Shown one piece after another: positions 1 to 9,329 of a DNA stretch of 31,748 nucleotides. The first letter of the stretch is position 1; the number at the start of each line of letters is the position of its first letter. The DNA is from Letharia columbiana. Taxonomy: Eukaryota > Ascomycota > Lecanoromycetes > Lecanorales > Parmeliaceae. The stretch covers positions 1 through 31,748 of the forward strand of contig NW_023501180.1 of the NCBI RefSeq assembly GCF_014066305.1. The letters are read 5' to 3'. The notes under the pieces were generated by a model. It saw only the letters and a program-made list of their open reading frames with translations, was not told the origin of the DNA and did no database searches. A program made the translations under genes and the position numbers.

Positions 1-2207
1 AACTCTTCCGCCCCCTGACGTCGGTCTTCCTACCCCAGTAAAGAGCCACCAGCTCCCCGCACGAAGTGTCTATCGCTCCGCTCCATATATCAAGACCCAT
101 ACGGCTCATATCTTCACTGCTCACATATACTGCATCCGCGTCTTCTAGATCTTTGCTGGTACATTTCCGTCTCTTCTGCCCGCCATTTCCATCTTCGTCT
201 GCATTTCCAACATCATCCGTATCCTCATCTGAGTAATCGGAAGCATCGATGATGTCCGACAGTGTCTTGAGTATCAAGATAGTCAGTCGGTGAAAGTAAC
301 CAATAATCGTCATTTCCAATCCTGCTGGGGATGTGTCCATGCCCTCCACGCCGGGAGATCTGCCGGGCGACTTCCTTGCTGACCGTGGTCGATCGGGTGA
401 ATCACCGCGGTAATTATCGAAATGGCGTAGCAAAGCAGCATCGTGATCTGCTTCTTCGTCCAGGTCTGTGCGTTTCTCGCCAGCCGAAGCCCACCACATA
501 AAACTGGAGTACGCAAGCGCGGACCAGGATTGCGGTTCGGCGAGTTGAGTGTCAAGAGTAGAGGAAGCATCGTCGTAGGTCTCTTGAGCATTTTCGAAGG
601 GGAGGTCAGAAGTCTGCTCCGTGCTTGAATACTTGGATGCGTGCGGAGAGTGGCCGCTGGGAAAGCGGCGAAGCTCTCGGCGAAGTGTACGGTACCGACG
701 CAGATCCCGCTGTGTGGCTTTGATCTCTGTCCCCTTCTTGACTTCAACGCGCGGCCAAATTTTCTCTTTAGCTTGTTTCGAGTAGGATGGCGGAATAGTG
801 ACAAGGGTATCGAAAAGGTGGTCTTTGTGAGAGAGGATATCATCTGTGGTACAGGCCACCCACCCATATCCCATGCCCTCATCAGTGACTTCGGAGCTCG
901 GATTGATGTCTCGGGAGCCTTGAGCTAGGGTTGCCATGTCGTGGACACCTGCTGCGAAAAGTGGCCGCAGGCGAGTGGGTAGAGGTTCGAGTGGGGAGGA
1001 GGTCAGAGACAGAGGATGGGATACAGGAAACAACTGAGATGTCGTACACTGAAGACACATTTCAGCCAAAGTAACGGTAATTCGAGAACTTTACTTACCA
1101 AAATTACAAGCCAGTTCAACAGGCGCTTGGCCCACAAACAGTATTCTTTTCCGTAACAGCGCCGCCTTGTACAAAGGAAATATCAGGGGGCCCGAAAGTG
1201 TCTAGTAACACAGGCAGTGAAAGAGCTGGATGATGAGACGACAGTGATTGCCCTGGCGGGGCAAGAGCAGACGCTGTTGAGACAGCACGATGGCGATTGC
1301 GCGTTTTGCCGTTGGGCGAGCCTTGACTTTGTCTTCGCTTTGCTTGTCCGTCCGAAGGTGATTCTGCTGCTTCCTTCTGGGAGTCTTCCTCAGTTGGAAG
1401 CTTGTGTGCCAGCCAAAAATCTTTCAGTGGCTCTTGATGGTGCCGGAGTCAGCATTACTTTTTGGGGAGGGATTCTGAGTCGCGAGACATGTCTTAGGAG
1501 CAGAGAACTCTTTAGACACGTCTGACGACTTATAGGACAGCATCAATGGGGAGAGATTGCCTCGGAGGGTATAACGTACGGGTCTTCGTAGGATCTTGGA
1601 CGAGGGTCCTGGCCATGTCAGCAACCATTCAAGAGTACAAATGGACACCCACTCACTTCGCCAATTCTTTCAATCCCGAGGCGTGTTTCCAGCTTTTCCC
1701 AAGCCTACCATAGCTCAATGGTACCAGTGCTCCTACAGCCAGCATGAGCGCATTTCGATCCGCCTCCTCGGCGGGCTCGTTGAGGAAAGCACTGATGCCA
1801 GCATAGCCGTTGTCGTGGACGAAGTATCTTGCATTTGATCAATTTATTGTAGCAATGATAGTGTACGAGTAGACAGCGTACATGAGATCTTCTCGGACAT
1901 TGTGTAGCCCAGAAGGGAGGGATTTGTATTCCACGCTCTCGTTGAGTTCTACTACCGTAGCAGTCAGCACAGTCTCAGGGCTGGAAGGGTGTAGGCATAC
2001 ACCCAGGCATCGACTGCTTCCATGCTATCGTGTAACTAGTATTCCTTAAGCCCTTGTCCGAGCAACTATGGAGTTCTCAGAAGCCTACCCTGCCTTGACG
2101 TCGAAAAGAATAAGGAAAACGGCGGCAACCGGTGGCAGTTCTTCTGCATCGCGATTGGGAAGTTCAAGATGAAGCGAGTGCCCTCTACGTCGTTTGGCTG
2201 TTGACAT
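1..2207 (-). CDS. LCHN/DENND11-like DENN-family protein (DUF2347 + DUF4484), 3' end cut off, frame broken
   Basis: Likely a DENN-type membrane-traffic regulator; the biochemical role in fungi is unknown to me. ATG at 2207-2205. I place introns at 2036-2088, 1952-2000, 1828-1881, 1609-1656, 1522-1579 and 1049-1098 (48-58 nt, all GT-AG). Spliced motifs recognised from the family are AGYTIAWKQ, LPSGLHNVRED, YFVHDNGYAGISAF, ALVPLSYGRLGK, KDFWLAHKLP, FGPLIFPLYKAALLRKRILF, VELACNFVYDISVVS, then MTIIGYFHRL and LVALYWGRKTDV near the C-terminus. The reading frame holds only if six single-base changes are assumed, all in G/C runs (near 1425, 1186-1190, 993-996, 74, 55-58, 11-15). With them, 631 codons fit exactly from the start to base 1, and only a few C-terminal residues should lie outside. 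It may therefore be an intact gene with sequence errors or a young pseudogene. Family call is firm; gene integrity is not. Confidence 0.85.
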
Positions 2208-2405
2208 GCTGAGAGTGAGATGTTATGATCATGGAATATTAACTTCAGAAAATAACGAGTAGAGTAGTGCCGCTATTAATACCGCAAGCGGTCGTGGGGT
2301 GCATACAGTGGCTAGTCAGTATTCTGTAGAAAGTCACGATTCTCTGACTTCGCCATCAATCCAATATTCAGATGTTTCTGATATGATGCCCAATTTTCCC
2401 CAACT
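2208..2405. promoter_or_regulatory. Shared divergent promoter of the DENN gene and DML1
   Basis: These 198 bp separate the start codons of two outward-facing genes, so both core promoters and 5' leaders must lie here or overlap the genes. The stretch is AT-richer than the flanking coding DNA. I see no convincing TATA box or named factor site. Inference from gene layout only. Confidence 0.5.
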
Positions 2406-4284
2406 ATGCATGAGATCCTGACGATCCAGCTTGGCCACCGTGCGAACTACGTCGCCACTCATTTCTGGAACACACAGGTATCTTCCCGCTCCTGGCCCTC
2501 AACGCCAACTCTGCAGCAACATCATCTAACTTGCACTTCCCCTTTCTTCTTGGTAGGAATCCTACTTTACGTATGACAGCACTCAAGCTTCCCCTGTTGA
2601 CCATGATGTACATTTCCGTCCTGGTATCGGAGCAAGGGGAGAGGAGACATACACGCCAAGGACCTTGATTTATGATCTTAAGGGCGGCTTTGGGGGTTTA
2701 AGGAAATGGGGGGCTTGTATGACCAGCAGATCAGCGGAGATGGAGGGGTTGAACAAGGGAAAGGCGTTTGGTAAGAAACGGTGTTCATGTGCAGAAGCGT
2801 GAGTAGAGACTACTATACTGACAAGAATTGTGGTAGAATAGGGATGGCAATGTTGTTTTGCATCAAGATCCTGGCATTGAGCAATCTGAGTTCCAACGAA
2901 GCCTCGACGAAGGCGTTCCTAGTGCACAGAAATTAAGTACCGAGACCGTAAGATACTGGTCAGATTTCAATCGCGTATTCTACCATCCGCGATCAATAGT
3001 GCAAATCAACGATTACGAGCTAGGTTCCACACTTATGCCATTCGAGAAATGGGAAAGTGGTGAAGAACTTTTCGCGAGCATGGATAGGGACGTGGACTTG
3101 CTAGATCGAGACGTGAGAGTCTGGGCTGAGGAGTGCGATCAGATGCAGGGCATCCAGGTATTTACAGGTGGAGATGATGCATGGAGCGCCTTTGCAGCCA
3201 AATACGTCGAGAGCTTGAGAGACGAGTTCGGGAAGGTGTCGATATGGACATGGGGGTTTGAAGAAGAGCAGGGCAAAGGGCAGAAAGTCGGTCCTGTCGT
3301 CCCGCATTGATGTAACACTTGTTGACTGCGATGAGAAGGCCAAGCAACTGCTAAGGACCGTCAATGCCGCGAGAATGATCAGCGAGATGTCGACGCATGC
3401 ATCTATGTACATTCCATTATCAATACCATCGACACAACTCCCACAGTATGTACACTTTGACCGGACTTCGCAATGGCATACCTCAGCACTCCTCTCGGCT
3501 GCATTGGAAAGTATTACACTGCCGACAAGACTAAGGCATGACACCCAGAAGCGCGGGTTTCTTGATAACCTGGAGGGAGCGTTGAATGTTCATGGGAATC
3601 ACCGGATTGCCCAGCTGCGGTGCAGCATGCTCGATCCCGAAACCGCGCCGCTCGTAATTGCAACCACCAATGGGACTACTGATGATAGAGCGCCATCAGC
3701 AAATAACGGCACTCTGGTCGAAGAGGACGGATTGAAGCTCGCTGAGCCAAGACTGGACATGGACCTTTCGTGTTGTAACGCTCGATCCCCATCTCCGTTT
3801 GCTACTCAGCACGATGTATCGGACCATGTCTTTGGTGTCGTGGAAACTACGAGGACAAAGGTTGAAGCAGCCAGAGATGAAGAAGCGGAGGAAGGCGAGA
3901 TCACTTACGCACGAAAACGAAGGCGATTTGCTGGTCTGCCAGTCATCGAAAGGTTCGTGACGCCAACATTGTCAAGGATTCTGCCACTGCGGAGGACATT
4001 TCCTTATGCAACTAATCCCGTGCAGGTATCACTCCTCGCTTGAGTGTCCAATCCTCGATAGCTTCCCGCCAATCTTGTCGTTCTCGCCGGGTCTCACCCA
4101 AGTTGCGGTTCACACCTCGCTTTCAACCACATCGGGGATCTCTAACCGAGTCAAAGCTCTCCAAAGGGTGGTCAGCAGGATGGCAAATCTTGACGAGCGC
4201 GAGACACTTTCTAACGGCCTTGGCCAGATCAGCGAAGCATACGAGAATGGCTGGCACAGTGGAAGCGACGAGAGCGACGACTGA
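2406..4284 (+). CDS. DML1: DML1/Misato, tubulin-like mitochondrial inheritance protein
   Basis: DML1/Misato proteins have tubulin-like segments and are known from yeast and flies to be needed for mitochondrial distribution. ATG at 2406 opens the typical N-terminus [22 protein letters not shown]. Introns are 2478-2556, 2771-2841, 3287-3335 and 3953-4025. Later family motifs are [71 protein letters not shown], then [20 protein letters not shown] and the acidic end GSDESDD. The gene needs one extra base in the A/G run at 2704-2713; with it the exons sum to 1,608 nt (535 aa), near the family's usual size. Intron 3 has a weak donor (GTCGGT) but a good branch point (TTGAC), and phase 0 joins both sides cleanly. 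It shares a promoter with the divergent DENN gene. Confidence 0.9.
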
Positions 4285-4951
4285 GATGGAGTGTTCTATT
4301 ATTGACATGATTTCGAATACGGAGTATCAATGGCGAAATCGCTACGTGAGCGCTACTGACTAGCTACATATCATAGCCGACAAGGATACGAGGCACAGCT
4401 CAAGAACAACGTCCAAGCGCGATGACTCGGCTGGGTTCGAAGGTTGGCAGCCAAGTTATACTTATGTGTTGCGGACATGTTGTTGTCCTCATCATTGGTC
4501 CTCCCAACTTTTTCTGGCGGTGAGGGCCATGTTTTAGGATTCAAATGTAGCCAAAATGATGGAAAGCAGACACATTATATGCCCGCAGGTTTATTCCCTT
4601 ATATCCTGCACCGGCTCGGAGCAAGGGGGGGGAGCGGTCTGGCTCATGCATGTCAGACACAAGATCCACCAAGACCTGAGGACATATGCTAGGAAACCAC
4701 TTAAGGGCCCCACTACTGCATTGCTACATCCATAGTTACTGCCTACGATGAACAGGATGTTGAGATATGAAATCATCGTGGATTGTTGACAAGCTACAAA
4801 GGTAATTTTAAAAGACCAAAAAGAAAGCCCATGCTTTGTTTTTTCGTTGTTGCTATATTTCGAATGTCTTCCTTCTTCCTTGGTGGTGCACTGACGGGAA
4901 GGAATGTGGGGCTTGTCGATCGCTGCTCTACGAGGCTAACTGTAGATAGGA

Positions 4952-4983
4952 GATGGCGGGGTACTTTAGCTTGCCCCGCCATC
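4952..4983. repeat. Perfect 10-bp GC-rich inverted repeat (hairpin)
   Basis: GATGGCGGGG at 4952-4961 is followed, after a 12-base loop, by its exact reverse complement CCCCGCCATC at 4974-4983. It lies in non-coding DNA about 670 bp after DML1. It could be an RNA hairpin or a two-sided protein site; the sequence does not decide. Confidence 0.7.
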
Positions 4984-5056
4984 ACGTTTTTCTTTCTAGG
5001 TATACTCTGTCCATGTTGTCAACCACCACTCTTTTCAGCCGGTGAGTGCGGAAGAC

Positions 5057-5100
5057 TGCCCATCCTTTGCCCATCCTTTGCCCATCCCTTGCCCATGCGC
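5057..5100. repeat. 11-bp tandem repeat, four units
   Basis: TGCCCATCCTT occurs three times in a row with one base varying in the third unit, then a fourth diverged unit TGCCCATGCGC. It is a short non-coding minisatellite with no obvious role. Confidence 0.8.
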
Positions 5101-5989
5101 TCCACACATTATTCTTCTTACCTCCCTCTCATTAGCACACAGGCAAGACATTTGTCAGAAAAAGCGGCACTTCTCTTCCCAGTCGTATAGTACACATTCA
5201 TGCATCAGACCCAAAAATGTTGGCGACCAATGTGTAGAAGCAGCCAAAAGGCGTGTTCGAGTGGTAAAGAACCCCGTCCTCGGTCGCTAAGAGCCACAGC
5301 ACATGGGAAAGCTTCACACCCTCGATATCCTTGCCTGGACATCTCCGATTTCCGTGGTTGTCTTCTGAGCTAAGGTAATCGCCCTTGCGGTCCTACTATT
5401 TCCAACTGACCTGGGAAACAAGCTGGAAGGACCATCTCTCTACATCTGCGCATACTACTGCCAAGGCAAATAACGGGCACAACGATATCTCTGCTCGCAT
5501 ATGCTCACCGCTTTAGTAATTCATGCAATGAGCAGATGCTAAATGGAAAAATAGGAACTCCTACTCATCCGTCGCGGGCTTGCGAATTCATGGTTCCCTT
5601 ATATGTGCGTCGTTAGGGCCGCAGATGCTGAGATGCTCGCTTACCTGCCACTAGCTTTCTTCCACCCTTGGCATGGCCTTCTCGACCTGCAGCCTGCTTT
5701 TAATGTCGACGCCAATCGTTTTTTAGCGGCATCTTGCAGAAAAGGATACTGAGGCTAGTTCCGAGAGAGAGACAAAAAAAATATCGTACAATAATTTCCA
5801 CGAGCCTCCAAGACGCCAATCCAGGACGGTATACCACTAGCAAGGCCATGACATGCATGAGCTGGCAGATACGAAGCCACACGATAGGATCTGGTCATAT
5901 CCGTCTGACGTGATCGTTTGCTTGAATAGATGGGGACGATCCATCTGCAGTGCTTGTAGACCAAAGCAACTGGGATGCCTTTATCATCT

Positions 5990-6166
5990 TGCCTCTGCCC
6001 GCCTCTTTTCCTTTCTCTTGTAACCTGATTTACACTCGCTTTAGGTAGCAAGGACTCGCTCGCTACGGTTCTTCTTCTTCTTTCTCTCGTTTTGTTCCTC
6101 TGAACAAGATCCACCTTTTCTTCCTGCGTTTCCACACTCCTACCACTTGTGCAGCGCTTCGCCATA
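5990..6166 (+). promoter_or_regulatory. Pyrimidine-rich core promoter / 5' leader of the GPI-protein gene
   Basis: The plus strand just before the start codon is rich in CT runs (for example CTTCTTCTTC near 6070 and repeated TTTCC/TCTC blocks), a common feature of filamentous-fungal core promoters and leaders. It ends directly before the ATG at 6167. I see no clear TATA box. Inference from composition and position. Confidence 0.45.
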
Positions 6167-8308
6167 ATGAAGTCCTTTCTCACTTTGTCTACCGTTGTCG
6201 CCGCTACTGTCGCCGCCAACGGCTTGGAGAATCGGTGGTTTCCAGGTTGGAATTCCTCTACGTGTGTTCGTACCTGACATCATCGACACCCTCGATGTTA
6301 ACATATGATAGCTCCTATCCCGAGACCGAGACATTGACCACTTACACCACCGTCACCACGTGCCCTCTTACGATCAGTTCCGGAAGCGCCTATCACACAA
6401 CCCTAACTACCTCCACCATTGTAGTCACCAGTTGCAAGGGAGGCTGCTATAGAACTGCCACGCCACCACCACCAAAGAAGACAGCCTCGATCGGGACTGC
6501 TCCGCCACCACGACCACCACCACCAAAGAAGACAACCTCGATCGGGACTGTTCCCCTACCTCCACCATCGGTTACACCCCCTCCACTGAAGCCATCCAAT
6601 GGAACCACTGTGGTGGTCCCCTCCGTCTCTCTACCTCGCGAGACTCCAATCTACTCAAATGTGTGTATCTCTTGGGAAGTGGAACAGGGAAGGAGCTAAA
6701 AACGGGGCAGACCACCATTTTTAAAACCAAGACCGAGACGATTCCTACGTCACCCAGTGCCGTGACCATCAGCTATACCACGAGCACCATTTTTATCACC
6801 ACTACGACGTGCCCAGGTGAGCTTTACTACGCACTCAGGGAAAGTTTTCGACTAACACGAATCGGGCAGTCACGTCGACCATCATTACGACTGGTTCCAC
6901 AACGGAGACTGTCCCCGTTACTGAAACGAAGACTACCGTCATAACGAGCATCACGAGGGTCCCGGTGACCAAGACTAAAACCACAGGGACCACAAGCCTT
7001 ACAACGAGATACATAACGTGAGCTTTTCCGGAGCGATTCGTAATTGATCAAAAATCCAACAGAAGCGCTGACGTTGATATTATGTAGGAGTACCACTTGC
7101 CCAGTGACATCCACCGTCGTGACGTCTAAATCGTCAATCACCACTGTGCCAATGACCCTCACGAAAACCACAGTACTCACCAGCATTATGACACTTCCGA
7201 AACAAGTGACTAATACCACGGAGATTGTTGTCAAGACGAAACCCATCGTCACCAAATCAACCGAGTCGACCAGCTTCACAACGAGCACAGTGTACATAAC
7301 GTGAGTGTGAATTTCTAGCGCGATTCAACCTTTGCTTAGTAACTTGAAGTAAATGCTAATCAAACTCAACAGTACCACGACTTGTCCGGTGACTTCAACC
7401 GTCATCACGAAAGAATCTACAACCTCGACAGTGCCTGTCACCCTTACAAAGACCACCGTACTAACTAGCGTTACTACGATCCCCGTCCCCATTACGCCTG
7501 TCGTCACCAAGTCAGTCGAGACGGTCGTTTCCACCACGAAACTGATAACCTACACGACCACCTCTTGCCCAGGTATGTGTGATTTGGAACGCAAGAAGAC
7601 TTCGAAACTAACTCGTCGAATTACGTAGTAACCAGCACTGTTGTCACAATCAGCGAGACGCCTAAAACCGTACCTATCACGCAGACCTTCACCATCACGA
7701 CCAGTTCGATATCTACATTTCCAATAACCACAACCTTACCCATTCTCGTAGCCACACCTGTAAAGGAGACTGAAAACGAGGTTGAGACCCTAGTTCCGAC
7801 TCAGATCATGATCGAAACCACTATCTTCGAGACCTCAACTACGGTGTTCAGTACTCCACCCCCAGAAACGGAGACTGAAACCGAGGTTCAGACCCCAGCT
7901 CCGACTCCAATTATGATCGAAACCACCATCTTCGAGACCCCAACTACGATACTCAGTACTCTACCCCCGGAAAAGGAGACTGAAACCGAGATTAAGACGC
8001 CAGCTTCTCCAACGCCCGTAGTCATGACCACACCGGAGAAGGAGACGGAAACAGGAACGATCACCCCGGAGGTTGAGGCGACCTCCAAGACACCAGAATT
8101 TGAGAGTACGCCGGAAGTTACGCCCGCCAGTACCACAGTACCAAGCGCTCCGCTTATCACTGAAGCAACTGAGGGTCAACCCGAATACCCCGTACAAACG
8201 TCCACCCCAACTTCCACGTCACCGCTCGCTTTCAAGGGTGCAGCGCCCACCAACAAGCCTGCAGTGGCCGCTTTGGCTGGCTTGGTTGCGTTCATGGCGC
8301 TGGTCTAA
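6167..8308 (+). CDS. Secreted Thr/Ser/Pro-rich GPI-anchored cell-wall protein, adhesin-like
   Basis: Probably a heavily O-glycosylated wall or surface protein; its exact role is unknown. Start ATG at 6167 opens a signal peptide (MKSFLTLSTVVAATVAA). Introns are 6262-6311, 6661-6710, 6817-6869, 7018-7087, 7301-7372 and 7573-7628; several have textbook branch points (ACTAAC, GCTGAC). The exons sum to 1,791 nt, 596 aa. After a proline-rich part with two near-identical PPPPKKT segments come five Thr-rich modules, each carrying a Cys-Pro pair (TTCP, TTTCP or TSCP), then a stalk with two 35-residue repeats and many Glu/Thr/Pro. The C-terminus (KPAVAALAGLVAFMALV) is a hydrophobic tail after small residues, as expected for GPI attachment. 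I cannot assign a named family. The mature protein would be low in secondary structure. Confidence 0.8.
7808..8017 (+). repeat. Two tandem 105-nt coding repeats in the wall-protein stalk
   Basis: MIETTIFET begins at 7808 and again at 7913, so the period is 105 nt or 35 codons. Both units run on through a Ser-Thr-Pro-Pro part to a Glu-Thr-Glu-Thr-Glu block. The in-frame length would allow copy-number change without a frameshift. Confidence 0.85.
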
Positions 8309-9329
8309 GAGGCCAGCGAATGGCTTGTATCTTGGATACAGAAAGATGGTTATTCTATGCGCCTCGCACTCCTTTTACGACTATCACACTCCTTGATGAA
8401 GACATGATGTATGATCTCGGCCAGTCGATATCGCTTGGAGTCGATACTTCTTACACAGTGTAATGTTTTTGGACAAATCGATTCCTGGGTGTATATACCC
8501 ATTTGCGCGGTAGTTCTAATGGCACCTGCGGTGAGAGAGGAAAAGGTGGAAAGGGGTAAATGAAAAAGGACCTAGCAAAGTAAATAATATAATTAATTAT
8601 ACGTTAATTACTTTTGCTTGCTTACCTACAATCTTAAGTCAAGTGCAAAGAGAAGCAAGCAAGTGGCAGCAGCACTAGCAGATGACAATCGCGGAGTTAG
8701 GTCAGAGAGCTTTGACCGGTGAAGGTATCTCGAAGCTTTTTTCCAACTTACCCTCTCCGCAATTCGTGAGATGCTGTGAAGGCAAACGTGCTCATGTATG
8801 CTATGGGTAGATGACGAGTAGCTGTAACGCTCCACGCGGCGGTTGCGTACAAATCAACAAGACAGTACATTTACTTGACAGTAAAGAGAGTCAAAGGAGA
8901 GCGTGACATTTTTGCCGAGGGGGCCATGTTCTGCTTTACGCCTAGGTATACTTTACTTGATACGATATACAGTACTGTAAGGTACCTTCCTTCCCTTGAG
9001 GCTGAAGGTTAGCCCGAAAGTCTAAAGTATAAAAGTCGGCCCGGAATACTTTAAGATTATGGGCTGGATAAAGTGGCTCAGTGGCCTCAAGGACAAAGAG
9101 TACGAGTATCATATTTCCCATTGGGCCTCCCTACCCATCACCCACACCCATCACTCATACCCACACCCACACCCACACCCACACCCACACTCTTCCTTGT
9201 TACCGCATGACTACGTCCCTTCTTCAACTCTCTCCCCCCTAATTTGGAGCCTGAGTCTCCCGCACTCATCATAAGTATCCTGGCATCAGCACAGCAAAGC
9301 TTGCGCCTAAGGGCGCCCAAGTCTTCAGC
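8309..9329. other. Intergenic stretch between the GPI-protein gene and SEC63
   Basis: No supported gene. It should hold the 3'UTR of the wall-protein gene and the SEC63 promoter. Visible features are an AT-rich patch near 8581-8610, a TATA-like AGTATAAAAG near 9025, and a CCCACA microsatellite at 9160-9190. Short open frames here lack any recognisable content. Confidence 0.6.
9160..9190. repeat. CCCACA hexanucleotide microsatellite
   Basis: Five consecutive CCCACA units in the presumed SEC63 promoter or leader, about 140 bp before its ATG. It is not the usual fungal telomere repeat (TTAGGG/CCCTAA). Confidence 0.85.

Larger units (their letters stand above)
4285..6166. other. Gene-free stretch between DML1 and the GPI-protein gene
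   Basis: Several short open frames occur on both strands, but none has recognisable motifs, sensible codon use or introns that extend it. The stretch holds a 10-bp perfect inverted repeat at 4952-4983, an 11-bp tandem repeat at 5057-5100, and pyrimidine-rich promoter-like DNA from about 5990. It probably contains the DML1 3'UTR and the promoter and 5'UTR of the gene starting at 6167. Confidence 0.6.

Noticed and set aside
310..882. Minus-strand 190-codon open frame inside the DENN gene
   Set aside because: It is an out-of-frame shadow. The conserved DENN-family residues (for example GYGWVACTTDDIL and RRYRTLRREL) lie in another minus-strand frame that runs through the same DNA.
4421..4460. 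tRNA-like T-arm word GGGTTCGAAGG
   Set aside because: No acceptor stem, D-arm or anticodon arm at the proper spacing could be drawn around it.
4783..5190. Plus-strand 135-codon open frame in the DML1-GPI gap
   Set aside because: Cysteine- and proline-rich random-looking peptide, overlaps the hairpin and the 11-bp repeat, and has no family motif or supporting intron.
5755..6219. Minus-strand 154-codon open frame before the GPI-protein gene
   Set aside because: Its Arg/Lys-rich translation comes from the pyrimidine-rich promoter read backwards, and it overlaps the signal-peptide exon of a better supported gene.
9160..9190. Interstitial telomere repeat
   Set aside because: The unit is CCCACA, not CCCTAA/TTAGGG; it is a simple microsatellite.
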